NCBI GenBank assembly: GCA_944376805.1
Contig: CALWDX010000046.1
Span: 1-54,630 of the forward strand
DNA: 54,630 nt
Reading direction: 5' to 3'
Source of the DNA: an uncultured Clostridia bacterium
GTDB lineage: Bacteria > Bacillota > Clostridia > Lachnospirales > CAG-274
Part shown: one piece after another, positions 45,454 to 54,630 of the stretch
How positions within the stretch are numbered: position 1 is the stretch's first letter
How the letters are laid out: each line of letters begins with the position of its first letter
Notes under the pieces: model-generated
The model's input: the letters and a program-made list of their open reading frames with translations, nothing else
Database searches by the model: none
Told to the model about the DNA's origin: nothing
Program-made: the position numbers and the translations under genes

Positions 45454-46419
45454 ATGGAAAATAAAAAGGAAAAAAGCCCTAAAGCTAAAAATAATAATTC
45501 TTTTTTTAGAACTTTAAATAGAAATAAAGAATTATTACTTTTAACTTTACCAGGTACAATATGGTTTTTAGTATTTGCATATTTACCAATGTTTGGGGTT
45601 TTAATAGCATTTAAAAGTTGGCAAGTACACGATAACTTTTTACAAAGTTTAATTAAAAGCCCATTTGTAGGGTTAGATAACTTTAAGTTTTTATTTTCAT
45701 CAAGCGATGCTTGGCTCATAACACGAAATACTATTTTATATAATATAGTTTTCATAGTGTTAGGTATAGTTTTGCCTGTAACTTTAGCAATATTATTAAA
45801 AGAGTTACATAACAAAAAACTATCTAAATACTTTCAGACATCTATGTTTTTACCTTATTTCTTATCTTGGGTAGTAGTTAGTTATTGTTTATATGCATTT
45901 TTAAGCCCAGATAAAGGTTATATAAACAGTATAAGACAAAACTTAGGTATGGATTCTATATCTTGGTATACAGAAGCTAAATATTGGCCATTTATAATTA
46001 TATTTATGAGCCAATGGAAAGGTGTAGGTTATGGTACAGTTGTTTATTTAGCATCTATTTGTGGTATAGATAAAAGTTATTATGAAGCAGCACTTGTTGA
46101 TGGTGCTACTAAATGGCAACAAATTAAAAGTATAACTATACCTTTATTAAAACCAGTACTTATAATAATGTTTATTAATGCAGTTGGTGGTATGTTTAGG
46201 TCAGATTTTGGTTTATTCTATCAATTACCAAAAGATTCTGGTGCATTATATCCTGTTACAAATGTTATAGATACATATGTTTATAGAGCTTTAATGAACT
46301 TAGGTAATATAGGTATGAGTTCAGCGGCAGCTTTATATCAATCTATAGTAGGTTTAGTTTTAATACTTGTAACTAATGGTATTGTTAGAAAAGTAGATAA
46401 TGAAAATGCATTCTTTTAA
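45454..46419 (+). CDS. LplB-type ABC transporter permease (N-glycan import)
   Basis: A 321-residue carbohydrate ABC permease with six predicted spans and the ATPase-contact EAA loop (EAALVDGATKWQQIKSITIPLL). The LplB type pairs with a YtcP type permease and a DUF3502-type binding protein, all present here. The arrangement resembles the pneumococcal N-glycan transporter NgtS-P1-P2. An AGGAGG site precedes the ATG. No ATPase gene is adjacent. Confidence 0.92.
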   Translation: MENKKEKSPKAKNNNSFFRTLNRNKELLLLTLPGTIWFLVFAYLPMFGVLIAFKSWQVHDNFLQSLIKSPFVGLDNFKFLFSSSDAWLITRNTILYNIVFIVLGIVLPVTLAILLKELHNKKLSKYFQTSMFLPYFLSWVVVSYCLYAFLSPDKGYINSIRQNLGMDSISWYTEAKYWPFIIIFMSQWKGVGYGTVVYLASICGIDKSYYEAALVDGATKWQQIKSITIPLLKPVLIIMFINAVGGMFRSDFGLFYQLPKDSGALYPVTNVIDTYVYRALMNLGNIGMSSAAALYQSIVGLVLILVTNGIVRKVDNENAFF

Positions 46420-46436
46420 GATAGGAGGGAAATTTT

Positions 46437-47387
46437 GTGTCAACTAAAATAGTAAAAAAATCTAAAAAAATGGAAGAAATAGATTCAGACAGTAAGTTTA
46501 ATAGAGTATCAAAACCAGTAAATATTCTTATAACTTTATTGTTTTTAGCATTAGCATTAGCTTGTGTTGTTCCATTTATATTTGTAGTTATAATTTCCTT
46601 AACTAGTGAGGAAGCATTAAGATTAAATGGTTATAGATTTATTCCAGAAGAATGGAGTTTTGAAGCTTACAAACATATTTTATCTTCTGGTAGTGATATA
46701 TTAAGGGCATATGGTGTTAGTATTATTGTTACTATAAGTGGTACTTTATTAGGTCTTATAATAATGTCTACTTATGCTTATGCTTTATCAAGAAGAAGCT
46801 TTACATATAGAAAATTCTTTACAAAACTTATATTTATACCAATGTTATTTTCAGGTGGTATGGTATCATCATACTTAGTTATGGTAAACTTTTTACATTT
46901 AAAAAATAGTATTTTAGCTTTAATCTTACCACTTTGTGTAAGTTCATTTAATATAATAATACTTAGAACATTTTTTAAAACATCTGTTCCAGAGGCTGTT
47001 ATAGAATCTGCAAGAATAGATGGAGCAAGTGAATTAAAATTATTTATAAAAATAGTTTTACCAATTGCTATTCCTGGTATTGCAACAATAGGTTTATTCT
47101 TAACACTAGCTTACTGGAATGACTGGTTTAATGCTATGTTATATATAGAAAATCCTAATTTAATACCACTTCAATATATGCTTATAAAAATAGAAACATC
47201 TATGGAGTTTTTAGTTAAAAATGCATCTAGTATAGGTGCAAGTGCTATAGAGGCTTCTAAAAATATGCCAACAGAAACTTTAAAAATGGCAATAGTTGTT
47301 ATAACTACATTACCAATTATGTTTGCATATCCATTTTTCCAAAAATATTTCGTAAATGGTTTAACTATTGGTGCTGTTAAAGAATAA
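46437..47387 (+). CDS. YtcP/AraQ-type ABC transporter permease (N-glycan import)
   Basis: A 316-residue second permease with six spans and the EAA loop ESARIDGASELKLFIKIVLPIA. The long polar N-terminus before the first span is usual for this partner type. The start is GTG at 46437 behind TAGGAGGG, 17 bases after the first permease gene. GH38 follows after 21 bases, so transport and cytoplasmic breakdown are made from one transcript. Confidence 0.92.
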   Translation: MSTKIVKKSKKMEEIDSDSKFNRVSKPVNILITLLFLALALACVVPFIFVVIISLTSEEALRLNGYRFIPEEWSFEAYKHILSSGSDILRAYGVSIIVTISGTLLGLIIMSTYAYALSRRSFTYRKFFTKLIFIPMLFSGGMVSSYLVMVNFLHLKNSILALILPLCVSSFNIIILRTFFKTSVPEAVIESARIDGASELKLFIKIVLPIAIPGIATIGLFLTLAYWNDWFNAMLYIENPNLIPLQYMLIKIETSMEFLVKNASSIGASAIEASKNMPTETLKMAIVVITTLPIMFAYPFFQKYFVNGLTIGAVKE

Positions 47388-47408
47388 TAAAAACAAAGGA
47401 GAAATTTT

Positions 47409-50400
47409 ATGTACTATTTATTAGAAAGAATTAACAAAACTTGTGAACATATAGCAAAAAATGTTTACAATCAAGAAATTCCTTTAAAAGATTATAAATA
47501 TATTGATGGTAATTACCATAATATAGATAATATTAAAACTGTTAATGAAAACGAATTTAGAGAGTTTAAAACTGGTGACCTTTGGGGTGGTAGAGATAAA
47601 CACGGTTGGTTTAAATGTAGTGTTGAAGTACCTAAAGAGTTTGAAGGTAAAACTATTGCTTTAAATTTCCATACATTTAATGAAGGTTGGGATGCAACTA
47701 ATCCTCAATTTATTTTATATGTAAATGGTGAACATATTCAAGGTTTAGATATGAACCATAGAGAAGTTATACTTTCTCATAATGCAGTAGCAGGTACTAA
47801 ATATGAAATAGATTTACACGCATATGCAGGTATGTTATCTGATAAATTAGCTACATTACATGGTAAACTTGTTGTTATAGATATGGACTCAAGAGAGTTA
47901 TACTTTAATATGAAAGTACCAGCAGATGTATGTAAAGAATTAGATGAAAATGATAAAAGAAGAATAGATATGATTACAGTTTTAACAGAAGCTTGTAATT
48001 TAGTAGATTTAAGACAACCAAAAAGTGAATTATATAACGCAAGTGTTAAAAAAGCTAATGAATTTTTAAATGAAAAATTCTATGGTGAACTTTGTGGTCA
48101 CGAAGATTGTATAGCTACTTGTGTAGGTCATACTCATATTGATGTTGCTTGGCTTTGGACTGTTGCACAAACAAGAGAAAAAGTTGCAAGAAGTTTTTCA
48201 ACTGTTTTAAAACTTATGGAAGAATATCCAGAATATATATTTATGTCTTCTCAACCACAATTATATAAATTTTTAAAAGAAGACCACCCAAAAGTTTATG
48301 AAAAAGTTAAAGAAAAAGTTAAAGAAGGTGTTTGGGAAACAGAAGGTGCTATGTGGCTTGAAGCTGACTGTAATGTTACTTCTGGTGAGTCTTTAGTAAG
48401 ACAAATTTTACATGGTAAAAGATTTTTTAAAGAAGAATTTAATGTTGATAATGAAATTTTATGGTTGCCAGACGTTTTTGGTTATTCAGCAGCATTACCT
48501 CAAATTCTTAAAAAATCTGGTATTAATTATTTTATGACTACAAAAATTTCTTGGAACCAATTTAATAAAATACCTAATGATACATTTATGTGGAAAGGTA
48601 TTGATGGTACAGAAATATTTACACACTTTATAACTGCTACAAATCCAGGTGAGCCTAAAACTTCATTTAATACTACTTATAATGGACATATTCAAGCAGA
48701 TGCTGTTATGGGTGCTTGGAGAAGATACCAAAATAAAAATATTAATGATGATGTTTTAATCTCATTTGGTTGGGGTGATGGTGGCGGTGGTGCTACTTTA
48801 GAAATGCTTGAAAATGCAAGAAGATTTGCAAAAGGTATTCCTGGTGCTCCAAAAGTAAAAATGGGTACATCATTAGACTACTTTAAAAGATTAGAAAATA
48901 AAGTTAAAGATAGTAAAAAACTTAAAAAATGGAATGGTGAGCTTTATCTTGAATATCACAGAGGTACTTATACTTCTATGGCTAGAAATAAAAGAGACAA
49001 CAGAAAATGTGAAAATCTTTACACATCTTTAGAAAAATTAAGCTCATTAAATATGCTTTTTGGTGAAGAATATCCACAACAAGAAATTAATAATTCTTGG
49101 GAAACTATTTTATTAAATCAATTCCACGATATTATTCCAGGTTCTTCTATTAAAGAAGTATATGATGTTACAGAAGTAGAATATAAAGAACTTTTAGAAA
49201 AAGGTAATAATATTTTACAAAATAATATTAAAAGTCTTGCTTCTAAAATTAATTTAGATGCTAAGAGTGTTGTTGTTAACAATACATTAGGCTTTACAAG
49301 AAGTGATGTTGCTACATTTGATATGCCAGAAGGATTTACAAATGTATCTGTATTAGATGAAAACAACAATAAAATTGCTTGTCAAATGACAAGAGATAAT
49401 AAAGTTATTTTCTTTGCTGAAAATGTACCAGCTAATGGTTATAAAGCATTTAAACTTGTAGATGAAGAAAGTGAAAAATCTACTTTAGATTGTACTAAAT
49501 CTAATATTGAAAATGACTTCTTTGTAATTACATTAGATGAAAAAGCTAATATTACTTCTTTTGTACACAAAGCAACTAACAGACAATTATTAAAAGAAGG
49601 TAGATTAGGTAATGAACTTCAAGCATTTGAAGATAAACCTATGTGCTTTGATAACTGGGATATTGATATTTTCTATAAAGAAAAAATGTGGTTAGTAGAC
49701 GATTTACAAAGTGCTGAAGTTATAGAAAATGGTCCAGTTAGAGCTACTTTAAAAATAGTAAGACAGTTTTTAACTTCTACAATTACTCAATATATGCATA
49801 TTTATAAAAATATTGAAAGAGTAGATTTTGAAAATGTTGTAGATTGGAAAGAAAAAGACGTATTATTAAAAGTATGTTTCCCTATTGATATTAATACAAG
49901 TGAAGCTACTTATGAAATACAATATGGTAATGTTAAAAGACCAACTCATAACAACACAACTTGGGATATAGCTAGATTTGAAGTTTGTGGTCATAAATGG
50001 GCAGATTTATCTGAAGAAGGTTTTGGTGTGTCTATGTTAAATGAGTCTAAATATGGACACGACATTATAGAAGGTGATATGAGATTAACTCTTATTAAAT
50101 CTACTTGTGACCCTAACCCAGATGCAGATAAAGAAGTACATTATTACACTTATTCAATCTATCCTCATACAGGTGATTGGAAAGAAGCTAACACTGTTAT
50201 GCAAGCTTATAACTTAAACAATCCATTAGTTACTATTGTAGAAGATGCTCATAATGGTATTTTAGATAAACAACTTAGCTTTGTTGATATAAATAAAGAA
50301 AATGTTATGATAGAAGTTATTAAAAAAGCTGAAGATAGCAATAATTTAATTGTTAGGGTATATGAATACCATAATAAGAGAACTAATGCTACATTAACAT

Positions 50401-50537
50401 TCTTTAAAGAGATTGAAACAGCTTTTGAGTGTGATCTTATGGAAAATAATATTGAAGAAGTTAATACTAACAATAAAGAATTTACATTTGAAATTAAACC
50501 ATATGAAATTAAAACATTTAAAATTAAATTAAAATAA
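47409..50537 (+). CDS. GH38 alpha-mannosidase
   Basis: A 1042-residue cytoplasmic alpha-mannosidase with the usual layout: an N-terminal beta domain, a catalytic barrel with zinc ligands His243 and Asp245 in THIDVAWLW, the nucleophile Asp355 in WLPDVFGYS, the HDIIPGSS zinc-ligand block and a long C-terminal beta-sandwich region. There is no signal peptide. It would remove alpha-linked mannose from imported high-mannose arms, complementing the alpha-1,6 specificity of GH125. An AAAGGAG site precedes the ATG. A hairpin separates it from the binding-protein gene. Confidence 0.95.
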   Translation: MYYLLERINKTCEHIAKNVYNQEIPLKDYKYIDGNYHNIDNIKTVNENEFREFKTGDLWGGRDKHGWFKCSVEVPKEFEGKTIALNFHTFNEGWDATNPQFILYVNGEHIQGLDMNHREVILSHNAVAGTKYEIDLHAYAGMLSDKLATLHGKLVVIDMDSRELYFNMKVPADVCKELDENDKRRIDMITVLTEACNLVDLRQPKSELYNASVKKANEFLNEKFYGELCGHEDCIATCVGHTHIDVAWLWTVAQTREKVARSFSTVLKLMEEYPEYIFMSSQPQLYKFLKEDHPKVYEKVKEKVKEGVWETEGAMWLEADCNVTSGESLVRQILHGKRFFKEEFNVDNEILWLPDVFGYSAALPQILKKSGINYFMTTKISWNQFNKIPNDTFMWKGIDGTEIFTHFITATNPGEPKTSFNTTYNGHIQADAVMGAWRRYQNKNINDDVLISFGWGDGGGGATLEMLENARRFAKGIPGAPKVKMGTSLDYFKRLENKVKDSKKLKKWNGELYLEYHRGTYTSMARNKRDNRKCENLYTSLEKLSSLNMLFGEEYPQQEINNSWETILLNQFHDIIPGSSIKEVYDVTEVEYKELLEKGNNILQNNIKSLASKINLDAKSVVVNNTLGFTRSDVATFDMPEGFTNVSVLDENNNKIACQMTRDNKVIFFAENVPANGYKAFKLVDEESEKSTLDCTKSNIENDFFVITLDEKANITSFVHKATNRQLLKEGRLGNELQAFEDKPMCFDNWDIDIFYKEKMWLVDDLQSAEVIENGPVRATLKIVRQFLTSTITQYMHIYKNIERVDFENVVDWKEKDVLLKVCFPIDINTSEATYEIQYGNVKRPTHNNTTWDIARFEVCGHKWADLSEEGFGVSMLNESKYGHDIIEGDMRLTLIKSTCDPNPDADKEVHYYTYSIYPHTGDWKEANTVMQAYNLNNPLVTIVEDAHNGILDKQLSFVDINKENVMIEVIKKAEDSNNLIVRVYEYHNKRTNATLTFFKEIETAFECDLMENNIEEVNTNNKEFTFEIKPYEIKTFKIKLK

Positions 50538-50552
50538 CAATTTTAAAAATAG

Positions 50553-50585
50553 CATACAATAGAGTAGTATTTGCTCTATTGTATG
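50553..50585 (+). promoter_or_regulatory. Intercistronic hairpin before the binding-protein gene
   Basis: A 12-bp stem (50553-50564 with 50574-50585) with a 9-base loop and no T-run after it. It looks more like an mRNA processing or stabilising element than a terminator. Confidence 0.6.
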
Positions 50586-50629
50586 TATAACTAATATTAG
50601 ATTATTAATGTTAAAGGAGATTGTAAGAA

Positions 50630-52081
50630 ATGATTTTTAAAAAAATTAAAAAACTTGCAGCTTTAGGTTTAACAGTAGCACTTGGAGCAACTACTTTAAC
50701 TGGCTGTGGTAGTACTGCATCAAATGAGAGTTCATCTGATGTTGTAACACTTAAATATTACAGTATAGGTGCTGAGCCTAAAGATAAACAAGCAGTATTA
50801 GCTGAAGCTAATAAATATTTAGGAGAAAAAATTGGGGTTAACCTTGATATGACTTATATAGATTTTGGTGATTATACTCAAAAAATGGGTGTAATGATTA
50901 ACTCTGGTGAGCAATTTGACCTTGCCTTTACTTGTTCTTGGGCTGGTGATTATCTTGGAAATGCCAGAAAAGGTGGTTTCTTAGATTTAACACCTTATTT
51001 AGAAACAACTGGTAAAGCTATGTATGATGCTATTGACCCAAGATTTTGGGAAGGTGCTACTATAGATGGTAAAATTTTTGCAGTACCTAACCAAAAAGAA
51101 ATTTCTACAATGCCTATGTGGGTATTTACTAAAGAATATGTAGATAAATATAATATACCTTATCAAGATTTACACACACTTGAAGATTTAGAGCCTTGGT
51201 TAAAAGTTATTAAAGAAAATGAACCAGATGTAGTACCTTTATATATTACAAAAGGGTTCTCTCCACCTCAATATTTTGACTTTATTACAAACCCTGTTGG
51301 TGTAGAAATTGGTGATGACAGTTTAACAGTTAAAAGTATTTTTGATACTGAAAAAATGCAAAGCACTTTACAAACTTTAAGAAAATATTATCAAGCAGGT
51401 TATATAAATGGTGATTCTGCAACTGCTCAAGATGATAAATCTGTAAAAAGACTTGTAACTAAAGGTGATGGTCAACCTTATGCAGAAATTTTATGGAGTA
51501 AAGATTTAGGTTATGATGTAGTAGCTAGTCCTATTATGGATGGTTTAGTAACTAATGACTCTACAACTGGTTCTATGATTGCTGTTTCTAAAAATACAAA
51601 ACACCCAGAAAAAGCTGTTGAGTTTTTAAATCTTTTAAATACTGACCCTTATATTAGAAACTTATTAAACTATGGTATTGAAGGTACTCATTATACTAAA
51701 GTTGAAGGTACTGAAAACTCTATTAAATTAGACCCAGAAAAATCTAAAAATTACTCTGTACCATACTTTGGTGGTGGTAACTTATTTATAACTTATACTT
51801 TAGATACTGAACCAGAAACTAAATGGGAAGAATTTAAAGCATTTAATGATAGTGCTGAAACTTCTCCATTATTAGGTTTTAAATTTGATACAACTCCTGT
51901 AACAAATGAACTTGCAGCTATAAACAATGTTATGGAAGAATTTAAAGCTACAATTTATAGTGGTTCTGTTGATATTGATGAATATTTAACAAAATTAAAT
52001 GATAAATTAAAAGCTCAAAATATTGATAAAGTTATTGCAGAAGCTCAAAAACAATTAGATGCTTGGAAAGCTAGCAAATAA
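50630..52081 (+). CDS. Extracellular solute-binding lipoprotein (DUF3502 type)
   Basis: A 483-residue lipoprotein. The signal peptide ends in LTGC (Cys26), followed by a Ser-rich linker and a family 1 solute-binding fold. The C-terminal ~130 residues resemble DUF3502 (from NSIKLDPEKS to the end). This is the same binding-protein class as NgtS, the pneumococcal N-glycan receptor. It should capture the glycans released by the GH85 lipoprotein and deliver them to the two permeases. It is flanked by hairpins on both sides, so its mRNA level may differ from that of its neighbours. An AAAGGAG site precedes the ATG. Confidence 0.92.
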   Translation: MIFKKIKKLAALGLTVALGATTLTGCGSTASNESSSDVVTLKYYSIGAEPKDKQAVLAEANKYLGEKIGVNLDMTYIDFGDYTQKMGVMINSGEQFDLAFTCSWAGDYLGNARKGGFLDLTPYLETTGKAMYDAIDPRFWEGATIDGKIFAVPNQKEISTMPMWVFTKEYVDKYNIPYQDLHTLEDLEPWLKVIKENEPDVVPLYITKGFSPPQYFDFITNPVGVEIGDDSLTVKSIFDTEKMQSTLQTLRKYYQAGYINGDSATAQDDKSVKRLVTKGDGQPYAEILWSKDLGYDVVASPIMDGLVTNDSTTGSMIAVSKNTKHPEKAVEFLNLLNTDPYIRNLLNYGIEGTHYTKVEGTENSIKLDPEKSKNYSVPYFGGGNLFITYTLDTEPETKWEEFKAFNDSAETSPLLGFKFDTTPVTNELAAINNVMEEFKATIYSGSVDIDEYLTKLNDKLKAQNIDKVIAEAQKQLDAWKASK

Positions 52082-52108
52082 TTAATATTTTATATAATCA
52101 AAGCTAAA

Positions 52109-52140
52109 AATACCACCAGTTTAACTGGTGGTATTAATTT
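52109..52140 (+). terminator. Hairpin after the binding-protein gene
   Basis: A near-perfect 13-bp palindrome (52109-52121 with 52123-52135) is followed by AATTT only. It is a weak terminator or an mRNA 3'-end stabiliser. GH31 begins 40 bases later. Confidence 0.6.
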
Positions 52141-52174
52141 ATAAACTAAATACTACTAAAAGGAGCTATTTAAT

Positions 52175-54415
52175 ATGGAACAATTAAAATATCGTGAAAT
52201 ATTAAATCAACAATTTAAATCTTATGTTGGTAAGCCTATTAAATTTAAAGAATATAATATAAAAGAACATAATTTATACTTAAATTTTACTAATTGTATG
52301 CTTACATTTTCTTTTTATGAAGAAGGTATAGTGAAAATTTTTATATCTGATATATATGAAGAAGCTAAACAAACAGGTGCAGTTTGTTATAATGAATTTT
52401 ATAAAGATATAAGTGTAAATGTAGAAGAAAATAATATAGTTATAAAATGTGAAGAAGGGTATATTTATGTAGATAAATATACAACAGAAATAACATTTTT
52501 AGATTTAGATAAAAATATTATTTGTAGGGACTTTCAACCTAGTTTTATAGATGAAAATGGACATATTTTTATAACAAAAGAAAATGATGCCCTTGCATAT
52601 TATGGTTTTGGTGAAAAAGGTGGCGAACTTAATAAAAAAGGTTGCTATATGGAAAACTATAATACAGATGACCCAGAAACAGATGATAATTCTGTAATGT
52701 ACTATAAAACAATACCATTTTATGTAGGTGTTAAAGAAAATTGTACTTATGGTATGTTTTTTGATAATAGTTTTAGAAGTTACTTTGATATGGGAAAAAG
52801 CTATAAAGATAGAATTTTCTTTGGAGCAAATGGTGGACAAATTCAATATTATTTTATATTTGGTAAAAATATAAAAGATGTTGTAAGAAGATACACTTTA
52901 TTAACTGGTAGAATGGATATGCCTCCATTATGGAGTTTAGGCTATCAACAATGTAGATTTAGTTATTTTTCTAAACAAGAAGTAGAACAATTATTAGATA
53001 CTTTTGAAGAAAAAGATATACCAATAGATGTAGTTTATTTAGATATAGACTATATGGATGGATTTAGAGTAATGACTTTTAAAAGTCCAGAATTTGACGG
53101 AATAGGGGAAGCTATATCTAGTTTTAAAGAAAAAGGTATAAAAACTATTACTATATTAGACCCTGGTGTTAAGGTAGATGAAAATTATGGTGTATATAAT
53201 AGAGGTTTAGAAGGTAACCATTTTACTAAAACTTTAGATGGTAAAGTATATGTTGGTGCAGTTTGGCCTAATGATAGTGCTTTCCCAGATTTTTCAAATG
53301 AGACTTGTAGAAAATGGTGGAAAGAAGAACTTAAGCAATTTATTTCTAAATATAATATAGATGGTATTTGGAATGATATGAATGAACCTTGTGTATTTAA
53401 CAATGACTATAAAACTATGTTAGAAAATTGTTTACATAATAGTGATTATGGTATTATTGAACATAAAGAATTTCATAATAGATATGGATTTGAAATGAGT
53501 AGAGCTTCTTGTGAAGCACAACAAGAGTTATATCCTAATAAAAGAGGATTTTCTATGACAAGAGCTACTTATTCTGGTGGACAAAGATATTCTTCTGTAT
53601 GGACTGGAGACAATATGAGTTTATGGCAACAGTTAAGAATGTCTATTACTATGAATTGTAATCTTGGTATTAGTGGATTTTCTTTTGTAGGAAATGATGT
53701 GTCTAGTTTTGGATTAGATAGTACAGAAGAGTTATTTATACGTTGGAATCAACTAGGAACATTTTTGCCTATACTTAGAAATCATTCTAATATGTACACT
53801 AGAAGACAAGAGCCTTGGGCTTTTGGTAAAAGAGCTGAAGACATAGCTAAAAAATGTATAAAACTTAGATATGAGCTTATGCCTTATCTTTATAATTTAT
53901 ATTATCAATCACATAAGTTAGGATTTCCTATTTTTAGACCTATGGTTATGGAATTTCAAGATGATATAAATGTTTTAGAATTAAAAGAACAATTTATGTT
54001 TGGTAATTCTATATTAGTTGCTCCTGTTGTTTATGAAGGAGAAAGAAAAAAAGTTGTATATTTACCAAAAGGTAATTGGTATAATTATTTTACTAATGAA
54101 AAATTTGAAGGTGGTAAATCTTATAATTTACAATGTGAACTAGATGAAGTTTTAGTATTTGTTAAAGAGGGTTCTATTATTCCAGTATATGAAATAGAAT
54201 ATAAAAATACTAAAAATAGACCTAATGAAGTAACATTTAAAATTTATGGTAATACTGCTAGTACATTATACTATTATGATGATGGTGAAACAAATGATTA
54301 TTTACAAGATAAATATAATCTTTGTGAAGTAACTTTTGAAAATAATAGTTTTAATGTTAATTATATAAATAAATCTATTACAGAAGAAAAATTTAATTAT
54401 AAAAAGGAGATTTAA
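52175..54415 (+). CDS. GH31 alpha-glucosidase
   Basis: A 746-residue family 31 glycoside hydrolase without signal peptide. The N-terminal beta domain has [14 protein letters not shown]. The barrel contains [14 protein letters not shown], the nucleophile Asp401 in WNDMNEP and the acid/base Asp479 in WTGDNMS. These blocks fit alpha-glucosidases of the family rather than alpha-xylosidases, though the exact linkage is not readable. Its place between binding protein and GH130 suggests action on a glucose residue of the imported glycan. An AAAGGAG site precedes the ATG. Confidence 0.92.
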   Translation: MEQLKYREILNQQFKSYVGKPIKFKEYNIKEHNLYLNFTNCMLTFSFYEEGIVKIFISDIYEEAKQTGAVCYNEFYKDISVNVEENNIVIKCEEGYIYVDKYTTEITFLDLDKNIICRDFQPSFIDENGHIFITKENDALAYYGFGEKGGELNKKGCYMENYNTDDPETDDNSVMYYKTIPFYVGVKENCTYGMFFDNSFRSYFDMGKSYKDRIFFGANGGQIQYYFIFGKNIKDVVRRYTLLTGRMDMPPLWSLGYQQCRFSYFSKQEVEQLLDTFEEKDIPIDVVYLDIDYMDGFRVMTFKSPEFDGIGEAISSFKEKGIKTITILDPGVKVDENYGVYNRGLEGNHFTKTLDGKVYVGAVWPNDSAFPDFSNETCRKWWKEELKQFISKYNIDGIWNDMNEPCVFNNDYKTMLENCLHNSDYGIIEHKEFHNRYGFEMSRASCEAQQELYPNKRGFSMTRATYSGGQRYSSVWTGDNMSLWQQLRMSITMNCNLGISGFSFVGNDVSSFGLDSTEELFIRWNQLGTFLPILRNHSNMYTRRQEPWAFGKRAEDIAKKCIKLRYELMPYLYNLYYQSHKLGFPIFRPMVMEFQDDINVLELKEQFMFGNSILVAPVVYEGERKKVVYLPKGNWYNYFTNEKFEGGKSYNLQCELDEVLVFVKEGSIIPVYEIEYKNTKNRPNEVTFKIYGNTASTLYYYDDGETNDYLQDKYNLCEVTFENNSFNVNYINKSITEEKFNYKKEI

Positions 54416-54417
54416 AA

Positions 54418-54630
54418 ATGACAAAAATAATTGGTAAATCATTAAAAAATATACCTTGGCAAGAAAAACCAGAAGGCTATACAATGCCAGTATGGAGATA
54501 TACTCAAAATCCTATAATTGGTAGAAGAGCTATTCCTACTTCTAATAGTATTTTTAATAGTGCAGTTGTGCCTTTTGGTGATGGTTTTGCAGGTGTATTT
54601 AGATGTGATAGTAAATCTATTAGTATGGAT
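54418..54630 (+). CDS. GH130 beta-mannoside phosphorylase, 5' part (cut by window end)
   Basis: The first 71 residues are visible. The start (NIPWQEKP), the [12 protein letters not shown] block, and [16 protein letters not shown] match GH130 phosphorylases, which split Man-beta-1,4-linked disaccharides with phosphate to give mannose 1-phosphate. An AAGGAG site precedes the ATG, which lies 2 bases after the GH31 stop. In an N-glycan locus the expected substrate is Man-beta-1,4-GlcNAc, as for the gut enzyme UhgbMP. The rest of the gene lies outside. Confidence 0.88.
   Translation, partial: MTKIIGKSLKNIPWQEKPEGYTMPVWRYTQNPIIGRRAIPTSNSIFNSAVVPFGDGFAGVFRCDSKSISMD

Noticed and set aside
52505..52846. 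113-codon antisense open frame inside the GH31 gene
   Set aside because: It overlaps a well-supported GH31 domain, has a low-complexity Ile/Phe-rich product and has no ribosome site.

Overview
The window is very AT-rich, has strong AGGAGG-type ribosome binding sites with many GTG/TTG starts, uses Firmicute gene orders (lspA-ylyB-pyr, rimP-nusA-ylxR-ylxQ-infB-rbfA, cinA-recA) and carries iron-sulfur serine dehydratase genes. This points to an anaerobic member of the Clostridia, probably a host-associated Lachnospirales-type bacterium. I cannot name the species from the sequence.

Layout. 1-1.2 kb: the end of a repeat-rich wall-anchored protein with a VPKTG sorting signal and a class B sortase. 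1.2-4.5 kb (minus): a serine catabolism operon (47-residue small ORF, PTS-IIC-like membrane protein, sdaAB, sdaAA, small membrane protein). 4.8-9.6 kb: aroB-lspA-rluD followed by pyrB-like and pyrC-like genes whose active-site residues are largely replaced. 9.6-10.1 kb: an HsmA-like membrane protein with a palindromic operator. 10.1-18 kb: the rimP-nusA-infB-truB-ribF translation operon. 18.1-18.9 kb: an unassigned structured RNA candidate and five tRNA genes (Val, Val, Met, Val, Met). 19-34.6 kb: housekeeping genes (typA, hslO, folD, rimO, pgsA, cinA, recA) with accessory genes between them (Rpn-type nuclease, two HTH regulators divergent from a SLOG/DUF1273 protein, a TetR remnant, an amidohydrolase, a GGDEF-EAL protein).

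35-54.6 kb is the most interesting region: an apparently complete high-mannose N-glycan utilisation locus. A secreted GH85 lipoprotein would cut the chitobiose core of N-glycans. A YesM/YesN-type two-component system, two LplB/YtcP-type permeases and a solute-binding lipoprotein would sense and import the released glycan. Cytoplasmic GH125 and GH38 alpha-mannosidases, a GH31 alpha-glucosidase and a GH130 phosphorylase (cut by the window end) would dismantle it, with a ROK kinase phosphorylating a released sugar. No transporter ATPase lies in the locus, so a shared MsmK-type ATPase elsewhere is expected. The GH31 gene suggests that glucose-capped high-mannose glycans may be among the substrates.

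All functions are read from motifs, length and gene order. No database search was run.
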